From assembly GCA_903873705.1 (NCBI GenBank), contig CAIQPK010000009.1, positions 1-64,000 on the forward strand: a stretch of DNA of 64,000 bases, written 5' to 3'. The stretch is from an uncultured Acidobacteriota bacterium (GTDB taxonomy: Bacteria; Acidobacteriota; Terriglobia; Terriglobales; Acidobacteriaceae). A program made the translations under genes and the position numbers. The notes under the pieces were generated by a model. That model was given only the letters and a program-made list of their open reading frames with translations. It made no database searches and was not told the DNA's origin. Positions 30,728 to 40,187 of this stretch are shown piece by piece; position 1 is the stretch's first letter, and the number at the start of each line of letters is the position of its first letter.

Positions 30728-33700
30728 ATGGTGCTGCGGGGCGCGGTTGCTTTGCTGCTTGCGGGGTTGGCCTGCGTGGGTTCGGCTCAAGTATCGCCGC
30801 CGGTGGGAGTGCCTTCGAGCGCTCCTGCTAATCCGGCGGTCGCGGCACCCATGTCCGAGAATCCGGACATGGGGCACCCAGTCGTGAATGCCGGCGCGCC
30901 TGCGCAGGCGGCTAATCCGAATGCTGTTCCGGGTGTGCCTGAAGCGGCGGCGCCGGGGTCAAAAGGGGCTACGGCTTCAGGACAGTTGACCGGCACGCGA
31001 CCGGCGCTGGCGGATACGGTGTGGAGCCAGCGTGGGCTGAAGGTTACAGAGATCCGGTTTGAAGGTGTCACTTTTTCGAAGGAAGACACGCTGCCGAATG
31101 AGTTGATACAGAAAGTGGGGACGCCGCTGGCGCCGGAAGCGGTCCGTGCGGATCTGCGGCGGCTGTTTGCCAGCGGACGGTATCGCGACATCGCCGTACG
31201 CAGTGCGAAGACGGCTGACGGGATTGCGCTGCTGTATGCGGGCGTGCCCCGGTACTACATCGGGCGGGTGGAGATGGTGGGCGTGCGGAGCGACCGGCTG
31301 GCGTCGCTGCTGGAGTATGCGACGAAGCTGGAGCCGGGTACGGCATACTCGGAGGCATTGGTGCCAGCGGCGGTGACGGGGGTGAAGGAGTCGCTGGCGC
31401 GCAATGGGTACTACCAGCCGAAGGTGGAAGTGCACACCGTGAATGATGATAACGGCGACCAGGTGAACTTCGTGTTTACGGTGGAGATTGGCGTCCAGGC
31501 GCGGGTGGGCGATCTGGCCATCGAGGGCAACGATCCCGGGTTTACTCCGGTGGAGTTCCGGGCGAAAGCGAAGTTGAACTGCGGGTTGCTGGGCAAGACG
31601 TTTTCGCGTAACTGCCGGCCAAAGGTGACGCGGGAGACGTCGTCGACGGCGCTTTCGAGTTTGCGCACGCAGTATCAGAAGAAGGACCGCCTGGAAGCGA
31701 CCGTGAGCGTGCAGAAGCAGGCTTACAACGCGCCGCGCAAGCAGCTGGATTATGGCTTTGCAGCGAACCAAGGGCCGAATGTGAAGGTGGTGGTGCTGGG
31801 AGCAAAGCTTTCGAAATCTCGGCTGCATCTGCTGGTGCCCGTATTCCAGGAAGGCGCGGTGGACAACGACCTGCTGAATGAAGGCGCGCACAATATCCGC
31901 GACTATTTGCAGCAAAAGGGATATTTCGACGTCACGACGAAAGTGGAGCTGCTGGGCGAAGGCACCGGCAATGTGACGGTGCAGTACACGGTGGACCAGG
32001 GGCGGAAGCACAAGGTGCTCGCCGTAAATGTGATGGGGAACAAGTACTTTGACACGGATACGATCCTGGAACGTTTGACGACGAAGAAGGCCGACCTCTA
32101 TATACGGTCAGGGCGCTACAGCCAGGCTTTGGTGAAGGCCGATGTGGATGCGATCCAGGCGCTGTACCGGGCGAACGGGTTCAATCGCGCGAAGGTGAAC
32201 GGCGATGCGAAGGACACCGATACGGGCGCGAAGGGACAGTCACTCAAGGTGTCGCAGATTGTGGTGACGTACTCGATCGATGAGGGGCCGCAACAGAAGT
32301 TTGGATCGGTGGACGTGAAGGGCGTTGACCCGTCGCGGCAGGCGATGATCAAGAGCCTGCTGCAGACTGAGGAAGACCAGCCATTCTCGCTGCTGACGCT
32401 TTCGGGAGATCGCGACTCGGTGCTTTCTTACTATGTGTCGCATGGTTTCGACCAGGCGCGAGTGGAGATCAAGCAGGAAGTGGAAGCCGAAGACCCGACG
32501 GCGACCGATGTGACCCTGACGGTATCGGAAGGGCAGCAGGTGTTCATCGACCAGGTGCTGCTGTCGGGCGATGTGCGGACGAAGCCGTCGCTGATCAAGA
32601 GCCAGATCAAGGTACATGCGGGCGATCCGCTGGACCAGGCAGCGTTGCTGGAAACGCAGCGGAATTTGTATAACCTGGCGTTGTTCAACGAGGTGAATGC
32701 GGCGGTACAGAACCCAGCGGGCGATGCGCCGCAGAAGAATGTACTGGTGCAGTTGACCGAGGCGAAGCGGTGGGACGTGACTTACGGCTTTGGGCTGGAA
32801 GCGCAGCTGAATACGCCGGCACAGGTTCCGGGGCAGACGCGGATCGGGTCTGGAACGGCGGCGCAGAATGGCAAGGCGGGGGCGAGCCCCCGGGTGTCGG
32901 TGGATGTATCGCGGATCAATTTGTTTGGGTCGGATAAATCGCTGACCTTGCACGCAAGTTACGGCCTGCTGGAGCGGATTGCGACGCTGAGCTTTACGAG
33001 TCCGCAGCTGCTGGGGAACCGGCGATTGACGGCGACGATTTCCGGCGGCTACTCGAACGTGCAGAACATTACGACATTTTCGGCGTCTTCGCAGCAGGCG
33101 GATTTCCGGGTGTCGCAGGCTTACAAGAAGGCCGACCACTTTATTTATGACTACCAGTTCCGGCGCGTAGCGGTTGACCCGAACAGCCTGGAAGTGACGC
33201 CGAATTTGATTCCGCAGTTGTCGCAACCGGTGACGGTGGGGGGACCGGCGGTGACGTACTTCCATGACACGCGCGATCCGAGTCCGCTGGATGCGGGCAA
33301 GGGGCGATATTTTTCGATACAGGAATTTTTTGCGAACTCGAAGTTCGGGTCGGACACGAATTTCAATCGCGTGGATATTACGGAGAGCAATTACTACACG
33401 TTCGGAAAGAAGAAGTATGTGTTTGCGCGGAACCTGCGGGTGGGTTTTGAGAACACGATTGGCAATGTGAACGCGAGCCAGACCAGCACGATTGGGATAT
33501 CGAACTGCGCGGGAACGCTGCAGAACACCAATGCGACGTGCAATCCGATTCCCCTGCCGGAGCGTCTGTATGCGGGCGGCGGAACGTCGCATCGTGGGTT
33601 CGGTTTGAACGATGCGGGGCCGCGGGATTTGACGACCGGTTATCCCGTGGGTGGAGCGGCTGTGGTGGTGAATACGTTTGAGCTGCGGCTGCCGCCGCCT

Positions 33701-34084
33701 ACGCTGCCGTTTGTGGGTGAGAGTGTTTCGTTTGTCATCTTTCACGATATGGGCAACGCGTTCCAGCACCCGGGCGACATGTTCAAGAGCATCAAGAATT
33801 TTCGGCAGCCGGAAGAAGCGAGTTGCAAGGATGTGTCGGTTCCGGCTGGGACGCCGGCTTCGGATTACAAGACGCTGACGGGCAAGTGCAGCTTCAATTA
33901 CTACTCTCATGCGATTGGTATGGGGGCACGTTACAAGACGCCGGTGGGGCCGATCCGCGTGGACTTCAGCTACAACCTGAATCCTCCGGTGTACCCGGTG
34001 TTTTTCGATTACACCAGCAAGCTGCCTTACGTTGGCAAGGCCGGACACTTTCAATTCTTCTTCAGCATTGGGCAGAGCTTTTAA
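30728..34084 (+). CDS. BamA/Omp85-type outer-membrane assembly protein
   Basis: This protein of about 1118 residues has a signal peptide (LRGAVALLLAGLACVGSAQ) and a Pro/Ala/Gly-rich linker of about 95 residues. Several POTRA domains follow (GLKVTEIRFEGV, YYIGRVEMVGV, VGDLAIEGND, KVLAVNVMGNKYF, KFGSVDVKGVD, FIDQVLLSGDVRT), then a 16-strand-type barrel with RGFG at the usual place in GTSHRGFGLND and the C-terminal FQFFFSIGQSF, an aromatic-ending beta-signal. It inserts proteins into the outer membrane. ATG 30728 lacks a ribosome site; TTG 30710 has AGGGAG and is a good alternative. The linker contains a dispersed palindrome in frame. SurA-like and TamB genes follow closely. Confidence 0.92.
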   Translation: MVLRGAVALLLAGLACVGSAQVSPPVGVPSSAPANPAVAAPMSENPDMGHPVVNAGAPAQAANPNAVPGVPEAAAPGSKGATASGQLTGTRPALADTVWSQRGLKVTEIRFEGVTFSKEDTLPNELIQKVGTPLAPEAVRADLRRLFASGRYRDIAVRSAKTADGIALLYAGVPRYYIGRVEMVGVRSDRLASLLEYATKLEPGTAYSEALVPAAVTGVKESLARNGYYQPKVEVHTVNDDNGDQVNFVFTVEIGVQARVGDLAIEGNDPGFTPVEFRAKAKLNCGLLGKTFSRNCRPKVTRETSSTALSSLRTQYQKKDRLEATVSVQKQAYNAPRKQLDYGFAANQGPNVKVVVLGAKLSKSRLHLLVPVFQEGAVDNDLLNEGAHNIRDYLQQKGYFDVTTKVELLGEGTGNVTVQYTVDQGRKHKVLAVNVMGNKYFDTDTILERLTTKKADLYIRSGRYSQALVKADVDAIQALYRANGFNRAKVNGDAKDTDTGAKGQSLKVSQIVVTYSIDEGPQQKFGSVDVKGVDPSRQAMIKSLLQTEEDQPFSLLTLSGDRDSVLSYYVSHGFDQARVEIKQEVEAEDPTATDVTLTVSEGQQVFIDQVLLSGDVRTKPSLIKSQIKVHAGDPLDQAALLETQRNLYNLALFNEVNAAVQNPAGDAPQKNVLVQLTEAKRWDVTYGFGLEAQLNTPAQVPGQTRIGSGTAAQNGKAGASPRVSVDVSRINLFGSDKSLTLHASYGLLERIATLSFTSPQLLGNRRLTATISGGYSNVQNITTFSASSQQADFRVSQAYKKADHFIYDYQFRRVAVDPNSLEVTPNLIPQLSQPVTVGGPAVTYFHDTRDPSPLDAGKGRYFSIQEFFANSKFGSDTNFNRVDITESNYYTFGKKKYVFARNLRVGFENTIGNVNASQTSTIGISNCAGTLQNTNATCNPIPLPERLYAGGGTSHRGFGLNDAGPRDLTTGYPVGGAAVVVNTFELRLPPPTLPFVGESVSFVIFHDMGNAFQHPGDMFKSIKNFRQPEEASCKDVSVPAGTPASDYKTLTGKCSFNYYSHAIGMGARYKTPVGPIRVDFSYNLNPPVYPVFFDYTSKLPYVGKAGHFQFFFSIGQSF
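30848..30879. repeat. Dispersed palindrome inside the bamA-like gene
   Basis: The arms CCCATGTCCG (30848-30857) and CGGACATGGG (30864-30873) flank the loop AGAATC and are followed by GCACCC. An identical 32-bp copy lies between genes at 42801-42832. Here it is read in frame as PMSENPDMGHP in the low-complexity linker after the signal peptide. Confidence 0.92.
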
Positions 34085-34087
34085 GGC

Positions 34088-34864
34088 ATGATGAGGCGCT
34101 TACAGGTCGGGATGCTGGTGGGTTGGACGGTTGCTGCGATGGTGTGCGTGTGGGCGGTGGCGGCGCAGGGACAAGCTGCCGCTACACGTGAGGCGGCGCC
34201 GAAAACGACGACGCCGGCTCCTGCTGCTCCGGCGATGCCGCCGCTGGAAGGCAAGGAGATCGATCGCGTGGTGGCGATTGTGAACGGCGACCTGATCCTG
34301 GACAGCGACGTCGATGAAGAGCGGCGATTTTCGGAACTGCAACCCTTCAACGCGCGCGGAGCGGATACGGCGCGCGACGAGGCGATTGAGCGGCTGATCA
34401 ATCGCGACTTGATTCTGCAGCAGATCAAGCTGCGACCCGAAGAGCCGATTACGGATGATGCGGTGAAGAAAGACCTGGACGATCTGCGGAAGTCGATCCC
34501 GGCGTGCAAGAACGTTTGCCAGACGGAAGCGGGCTGGACCCAGTTTCTGGCGGCGCATGGTTTCGATGAGCAGACGTTGATGGACCGCTGGCGGCAGCGG
34601 ATGGAAGTGTTGCGGTTTATCGAAGAGCGGTTCCGCATGGGGGCGCGGGTGGCAGCGGCGGATATTCAGAACTATTACGAGAAGACGATGCTGCCGCAGT
34701 ATGCGATGCAACACCAGACGCCTCCGAAGCTGGAGGCGCTCTCAGACCGGATACAGGAAGTGCTGCTTCAACAGGAGGTGTCGAACCTGCTGGGTGACTG
34801 GCTGAAGAGCCTGCGTGCGCAGGGCAGCGTGGTGGTTTTGAAGCAGGGGGAGGTGGCGCCATGA
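34088..34864 (+). CDS. SurA-like periplasmic chaperone lacking a PPIase domain
   Basis: The 258-residue protein has a Sec signal (MLVGWTVAAMVCVWAVAAQG), an Ala/Pro linker and then the SurA N-terminal fold: IDRVVAIVNGDLILDSDVDEER, AIERLINRDLILQQIK, and a C-terminal helix LSDRIQEVLLQQEVSNLLGDWL. Parvulin repeats, which give SurA isomerase activity, are missing, so it should act only as a chaperone for outer-membrane proteins. TAAGG at the BamA stop supplies the ribosome site, and the stop overlaps the tamB start as ATGA. Confidence 0.85.
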   Translation: MMRRLQVGMLVGWTVAAMVCVWAVAAQGQAAATREAAPKTTTPAPAAPAMPPLEGKEIDRVVAIVNGDLILDSDVDEERRFSELQPFNARGADTARDEAIERLINRDLILQQIKLRPEEPITDDAVKKDLDDLRKSIPACKNVCQTEAGWTQFLAAHGFDEQTLMDRWRQRMEVLRFIEERFRMGARVAAADIQNYYEKTMLPQYAMQHQTPPKLEALSDRIQEVLLQQEVSNLLGDWLKSLRAQGSVVVLKQGEVAP

Positions 34865-37800
34865 GTGCTCCTGCTGAAGACACGATGGTGGCGACCAAGT
34901 GGACGAGCATCTGGCGCATGGCTGTTTGGACGCTGGGATCGCTGTTCACACTGCTGGTGGTGGGCGTACTGGCGGGCTGGTACTACACGACGACCGAAGA
35001 CTTTCAACGCCGCGTGGGCGCTGAGGTAGTGAGTGTGCTGGAAGAGGCGACCGGCGGCAAGGTGGAGCTCGGGCATATTCAATTCAGCCTGCTGCACCTG
35101 GCGGTTGAAACCGATGGGCTGGTGATCCACGGAACGGAAGGCGCGGGTGAAGCGCCGTATCTTTCCGTGGCGAAGATTTTTGTCAGGCTGAAGATTAATA
35201 GCTTTCTGGCGCATGCGACCAGCAAGACGACGCCGTCGCGCGTGGGATTGAATTATCTGCGGCTGGAGCAGCCGCATGTGCATTTGATGGTGGACAAAGA
35301 TGGCAAGACGAACCAGCCCGTGCCGAAGAGGCCGAGCTCCAGCACCGAGCCGATTCAGAACTCGTTGCTGGACCTGCAGGCGGGGAAGGTGGAGCTGGTT
35401 GATGGGTTGGCGTTGATCAATAACCGTGCGATTCCGTTCAACCTGGCGGCAAACAATTTGCAGGCGGAAGTGCACTACGTCGCATCGACCGACCGCTATG
35501 GCACGACGATCGATGTGAACGATCTGCGGACGAAGATGCAGGCGATGCCGGAGGTGCAGTCGAAGCTCCACATTGCGGGCGAAGTGGGGCGGGATACGGC
35601 GGAGCTGAAGGCGTTTGAGTTTACCTCTGGAGCGGCAACGAAGCTGACGGCTACGGGGCTGGTGACGCACTTTGCCAAGCCGGAGTGGCAGACGTCGCTT
35701 GATGGGGGCCTGGATTTGAAGCAGCTGGGATTCCTGGCTGGCGTGGATGGGTTGAATGCGGGCTCGCTGGATCTAAATCTGCGAGGCCGTAACTGCGAAG
35801 TGAGCCCGGTGGTGGCGCAGAAGAAGCCGGGGTTCTTTGCCCGGCGGAAGGCGAAGCCGACTGCACCGTTGGACGCAAAGATGCTTCCGCCGGATCCGGA
35901 CTGCAAGGCGGGATATCTCTTCGTCGGCGTGATGAAGATGCACAAGGCCGGCTATGCGAACGCGTATGTGAAGCTGCACGATATCGATGGCGGTGCGCAG
36001 CTGAACATTACGCCGACGGAGCTGCTGTTCACGGCGCTGACGGGATACCTACCCGGTGGCGGCAATGCAGAGGGCGTGCTGCGGATATCGAACTACATTG
36101 GCGAGGTGGAGGCGAGTGCTCCGGCGGCTTCGGCGACGGTGGTGGCCGCGGCTAAGACGGCTAACAATGTGGCGAAGAGTGCGGGGGCGAAGCCTATCGT
36201 CAAGGACTTGAAGATCGCTCCGGTGAGTTCAACTACCGCCGTGTTGACGGTGAAGGTGAACAAGATTCCGCTGCGCACGATCATGGAAGTGACCGAGACC
36301 AAGGGTTACGGGGACCTTGGCCTGGATACGGCGATTACGGGGCCGGTTGAGGTGAAGTGGGGTGGGCCGGCGGCGGATATTTCCGACACCGTGCAGATTG
36401 AGGCGGACCTTAACCTTGGGCCAACGGGGGCGCCTCGCAAGGGCGCGCTGAATAACGTTCCGGTCAACGGCGAGGTGAAGGCCCACTACGATGGCGGTCG
36501 CGAGGTGGTGAATATTCAGCGGATCGATCTGCACACACCGGCGACGACGTTAACGGCGACGGGTGTGCTGGGCGTGAACCTGGGCGACCCGCTGACTGCG
36601 CTAAAGGTGGACCTGCAGGCGCGGGACGTGGGCGAGTTTGACCAGCTGCTGACCACGCTGGATCTGGAGGCGAATGGCAAGAAGGGCAGCGCGGCCGTCC
36701 CCATTGTGTTGCATGGCACACTGGCGTTCAGCGGGACGGCGTCGGGCCCGATTGCGAACCTTGATGTGAAGGGGCACCTGGTCGGCGACCACGTTGAAGT
36801 GAAGCTGGGCACGATGACCGATACGCTGATCGATTCGGTGGTCGCGGATGCGGAGTACTCGCCGAACAGTGGTGTTGCGGTAGCCTCGTCGACGATTACG
36901 CGGGAGACGGCGGTGCTGAACCTGGCGGGGATGGTGCGTCCGCGGAAGGTGGTTGGGCGGCGTGGTGCGGTGACTTATTTGTGGGACGAGGGCATGGCTA
37001 TCGATGCGAGCGCGAAACTGGCGAACGCACAGGCGAACGACATACTGGAGATCGCCGGACAGCAGAACAGGGTGCCGCTGACCGGTGTCGCAAACATCAA
37101 TGCGCACGTGGTGGGGACGCTGGATAACATGGCTGGCGGCGGTACCGTAACGCTGGTGAACGGCGTTGCCTATGGCGAGAATTATCAAACGATCTCGGTG
37201 GATGCGACGGTGAAGGGGCAACAGGTTTCGGCATCGCGGGTGTTGCTGGCTGCGCATGGTATGCAGGTTACGGGCAATGGCGACTACGACCTGGGCAGCA
37301 AACATCTGCGGGCGCATCTGCAGGGGAACAAGATTCAGCTTTCGAAGATCGATAACTTCCGCAATGCGAACGTCAATGGCGACGGTCTGTTAACGCTGAC
37401 AGCCGATGCTGCGGGAACGGTGGAAGAGCCTAATCTGCGGGCTAACCTGACGCTGGCAAACCTTGTGGTGGACGGCAAGGCTGTGGGTGAGGTGACGGCG
37501 ACAGCGCACTCCACTGGGCCGATTGTGTTCTATGACGCGCACGCCGCGCTCGTGGGGGCGAAGGTGGATGCGAATGGGCAGACCTCGCTGAAGGGCAACT
37601 ACGATACGCAGGCGAAGGTGACGTTGGCGGGGTTCGATATTGCAAAGCCGCTGGCGCTGTTTTCGGATACTGGCGTGAAGGGGAGCTCGTCGATTGGCGG
37701 CACGATTACGGTGATGGGGCCCGCAAAGACGCCCGAGGCACTGACCGGGGCAGCGGAGTTTACGGAATTCGACGTGAAACTGCAGGGCGTGGAGCTGAAG

Positions 37801-39210
37801 TCTGCCGAGCCGATGCGCGCGAGCCTGCGCAACGGCGTGGTGGCCCTGGACCAGGTGCACATTACGGGGCAGGATACGGATGCGCGGGTCGGCGGGAATG
37901 TGCGGGTGTTTGGAGACCCGAACCCGATGGGTGGCGCGATCAACGTGAGTGCGATTGGAAGCCTCAGCGCTTCGCTCGCACAGACGTTTGATCCGGACAT
38001 TATTTCGTCAGGGAAGGTCACGTTCAACGTCGGGGTGAATGGCCGCGTGAAGCAGCCGCAACTGGGCGGCGATGTGCAGTTTGTGCACGTGAACATGGCT
38101 GTCGATGGGATTCCGAACGGGCTGACGGATTTGAATGGGTCGCTCTCTTTCAACCAGAACCGGCTGGATGTGAAGGACCTGGTGGGGACCACGGGCGGCG
38201 GCAAACTGCGGATTGGCGGGTCGCTGAATTATCAGCAGAAGAGTATTTTTGCGGACCTGACGGCGACCGGTGACAATGTCCGCGTGCGGCTGTATGGCCT
38301 GAGCGCGACCGCGAACGCGGCGCTGCGGCTGCAGGGCGGGCCGCAGTCGCTGCTGCTTTCGGGCAACGTGCTGGTGACGCGGTTTGGGATTGGGCCCGAT
38401 GTGGACTTCGCAGCGTTTGCAGGGAGTGGTGGCGTGACGGCTCCGGCAGACCCTGACGCGGCACCGCACAGGATTCGGCTGGACGTGCACGTGCAGAGTG
38501 CGCCGCAGTTGGATTTTCAGAACTCGTACGCGAAGCTGGCGGGCACGGTAGACCTGACGGTGCGGGGGACGCTGGCCGATCCAACGGTGCTGGGGCGCAT
38601 CCAGATTACGGATGGCAGCGCGACGTTTGCGGGAACGAAGTATGAGCTTCAGCGGGGAACGATTTACTTCACTAACCCAGTGCGGATCGACCCGATCATC
38701 GATCTGGATGCGACGGCCCGGGTGAGCAACTACGATTTGACGATCGGGCTGCATGGGAAGATTACGGCGTTGAAGCCGACGTACCGCTCGGAGCCGCCGC
38801 TGGCGGAGGCGGACATCTTCAACCTGCTGGCGCTGGGCCGAACGCAGGAGGAAGCGCAGATCTACTCTGAGCAACAGGTGCAGGCGGGAAGCGATCCGAC
38901 GACGAGCGCACTGCTGGGCGGGGCGCTAAATGCGACGGTGTCGAACCGGGTGGGTAAATTGTTTGGCGCGGGGTCAGTGAAGGTGGACCCGTCGTTTGTG
39001 GGGACGCTGGGTAACTCGACGGCACGGATCACGGTGCAGGAGCCGCTTTCGAAGCAGTTGACGCTGGTGTTTGCGACCAATGTGAACCAGAGCGCGGAAC
39101 AGTTGATCCAGGTGCAGTACCAGATCACGGAGAATACGCAGCTGGTGGCGACGCGGGACGAAACGGGAGTTTTTTCGATCGTTTACAAGTTGCGGAAGCG
39201 CTATCGGTAG
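34861..39210 (+). CDS. tamB: TamB-like inner-membrane to outer-membrane bridge protein
   Basis: The 1449-residue protein has one N-terminal membrane anchor (WTLGSLFTLLVVGVLAGWYYT). AsmA-like sequence follows, then over a thousand residues of beta-strand repeats (GTVEEPNLRANLTL, GRVKQPQLGGDVQF) and the C-terminal TamB domain with GTKYELQRGTIYF, EADIFNLLALG and GVFSIVYKLRKRYR at the end. TamB-type proteins form a hydrophobic groove across the periplasm and move lipids or help barrel assembly. It overlaps the SurA-like gene by 4 bp. A BamA-like partner in the same operon replaces the usual TamA. Confidence 0.92.
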   Translation: MSAPAEDTMVATKWTSIWRMAVWTLGSLFTLLVVGVLAGWYYTTTEDFQRRVGAEVVSVLEEATGGKVELGHIQFSLLHLAVETDGLVIHGTEGAGEAPYLSVAKIFVRLKINSFLAHATSKTTPSRVGLNYLRLEQPHVHLMVDKDGKTNQPVPKRPSSSTEPIQNSLLDLQAGKVELVDGLALINNRAIPFNLAANNLQAEVHYVASTDRYGTTIDVNDLRTKMQAMPEVQSKLHIAGEVGRDTAELKAFEFTSGAATKLTATGLVTHFAKPEWQTSLDGGLDLKQLGFLAGVDGLNAGSLDLNLRGRNCEVSPVVAQKKPGFFARRKAKPTAPLDAKMLPPDPDCKAGYLFVGVMKMHKAGYANAYVKLHDIDGGAQLNITPTELLFTALTGYLPGGGNAEGVLRISNYIGEVEASAPAASATVVAAAKTANNVAKSAGAKPIVKDLKIAPVSSTTAVLTVKVNKIPLRTIMEVTETKGYGDLGLDTAITGPVEVKWGGPAADISDTVQIEADLNLGPTGAPRKGALNNVPVNGEVKAHYDGGREVVNIQRIDLHTPATTLTATGVLGVNLGDPLTALKVDLQARDVGEFDQLLTTLDLEANGKKGSAAVPIVLHGTLAFSGTASGPIANLDVKGHLVGDHVEVKLGTMTDTLIDSVVADAEYSPNSGVAVASSTITRETAVLNLAGMVRPRKVVGRRGAVTYLWDEGMAIDASAKLANAQANDILEIAGQQNRVPLTGVANINAHVVGTLDNMAGGGTVTLVNGVAYGENYQTISVDATVKGQQVSASRVLLAAHGMQVTGNGDYDLGSKHLRAHLQGNKIQLSKIDNFRNANVNGDGLLTLTADAAGTVEEPNLRANLTLANLVVDGKAVGEVTATAHSTGPIVFYDAHAALVGAKVDANGQTSLKGNYDTQAKVTLAGFDIAKPLALFSDTGVKGSSSIGGTITVMGPAKTPEALTGAAEFTEFDVKLQGVELKSAEPMRASLRNGVVALDQVHITGQDTDARVGGNVRVFGDPNPMGGAINVSAIGSLSASLAQTFDPDIISSGKVTFNVGVNGRVKQPQLGGDVQFVHVNMAVDGIPNGLTDLNGSLSFNQNRLDVKDLVGTTGGGKLRIGGSLNYQQKSIFADLTATGDNVRVRLYGLSATANAALRLQGGPQSLLLSGNVLVTRFGIGPDVDFAAFAGSGGVTAPADPDAAPHRIRLDVHVQSAPQLDFQNSYAKLAGTVDLTVRGTLADPTVLGRIQITDGSATFAGTKYELQRGTIYFTNPVRIDPIIDLDATARVSNYDLTIGLHGKITALKPTYRSEPPLAEADIFNLLALGRTQEEAQIYSEQQVQAGSDPTTSALLGGALNATVSNRVGKLFGAGSVKVDPSFVGTLGNSTARITVQEPLSKQLTLVFATNVNQSAEQLIQVQYQITENTQLVATRDETGVFSIVYKLRKRYR

Positions 39211-39327
39211 GGGTGTTTCCGGGGCGTTGAACTGGCTTACGGTGGGATGCTCAGTACGGTGGGCGACGTGCGTCCCGATGGGGTATTGGCGCATCTAACT
39301 GAGTGGTTCCGCGGGACGGTTCAAACG

Positions 39328-39372
39328 TCCTAAAACCCGTACGCTACGCGGATATTTGAAGTTTTAGGAGAG
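39328..39372 (+). promoter_or_regulatory. Inverted repeat covering the ribosome site of the BON gene
   Basis: TCCTAAAAC (39328-39336) pairs perfectly with GTTTTAGGA (39361-39369), and the right arm overlaps the AGGAGAG ribosome site 5-10 nt before ATG 39377. A small CGTA-CGC-TACG hairpin lies inside. This could act as a temperature- or ligand-sensitive translational switch. Confidence 0.5.
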
Positions 39373-39376
39373 ACGT

Positions 39377-40129
39377 ATGCGTTCAATCAAACTAATAGCC
39401 CTGGCCGCTGTGCTGGGTATAGCTCCGATGATGTATGCGCAGGCTAACGACGCGCAGATTCAGGCTGACGTGCAGCACGCGCTGGATGGCAAACGGTTCA
39501 GCGGTGTGCAGGTGCAGGTGCAGAACGGTGTGGTGATGCTGACCGGTAATGTGGCGCTTTACAGCGCCAAGGAAGATGCCGATCGCAAGGCGCATCATCG
39601 CAAGGACGTCCGCGCTGTACGCAACATGATTGAAGTGAATGGCGGCGGCGAAAACACGAGCGACGCCTATCTGCAGAAAAAGCTTTCCGAAAAGCTGGCA
39701 GTCGATCGCGTCGGTTATGGCACTACGGCGTTCAACAATCTCGAGTTGGGCGTACACGACGGCGTCGTGACGCTGCGCGGAACGATGTACGGGCCGTCGG
39801 ATAAGGACTCGGCGATTTCGCTGGTTGAGAATACTCCTGGGGTCCGCGACGTGATCGATGAAATCGATGTTGCTCCGACGTCTCCGATGGATGACCAGAT
39901 TCGCATGGCTGAAGCGCGTGCGATTTATGGCGAGCCGGCGTTGAACAAGTATGCGCTGGATCCGGCCAAGTCGATTCGCATTACGGTGGTTGGCGGGCAC
40001 GTGACGCTAAATGGCGTAGTGATTTCGGAAGGCGACAAGAACATTGCCGGCATCAAGGCGAACACGGTTCCGGGAGTGTTTTCGGTGGTCAACAACCTTC
40101 AGGTTGAAGGCCACGAACGGGGCAAGTAA
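39377..40129 (+). CDS. Periplasmic protein with three BON domains
   Basis: The 250-residue protein has a Sec signal (LIALAAVLGIAPMMYAQ). Three BON repeats are recognised by the spaced hydrophobic/Gly patterns VQVQNGVVMLTGNV, LGVHDGVVTLRGTM and ITVVGGHVTLNGVV, each followed by a VRxVxN-like helix. BON domains bind membranes or phospholipids; OsmY-like proteins with them respond to envelope or osmotic stress. A 9-bp inverted repeat masks the ribosome site, so translation may be controlled. A terminator follows directly. Confidence 0.88.
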   Translation: MRSIKLIALAAVLGIAPMMYAQANDAQIQADVQHALDGKRFSGVQVQVQNGVVMLTGNVALYSAKEDADRKAHHRKDVRAVRNMIEVNGGGENTSDAYLQKKLSEKLAVDRVGYGTTAFNNLELGVHDGVVTLRGTMYGPSDKDSAISLVENTPGVRDVIDEIDVAPTSPMDDQIRMAEARAIYGEPALNKYALDPAKSIRITVVGGHVTLNGVVISEGDKNIAGIKANTVPGVFSVVNNLQVEGHERGK

Positions 40130-40142
40130 CTTTGCCGAACGG

Positions 40143-40168
40143 AGCGCACAGGTTTGCCTGTGCGCTTT
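40143..40168 (+). terminator. Terminator after the BON gene
   Basis: A perfect 10-bp stem (AGCGCACAGG at 40143-40152, CCTGTGCGCT at 40157-40166) with loop TTTG is followed by TTGTCGTTT. It lies just before the ubiA-family start. Confidence 0.75.
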
Positions 40169-40187
40169 GTCGTTTAAGATGGAGGGG

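Noticed and set aside
32240-34054. A 604-codon frame antisense to the bamA-like gene
   Set aside because: Arg/His-rich shadow; the + strand frame has signal peptide, POTRA domains and barrel.
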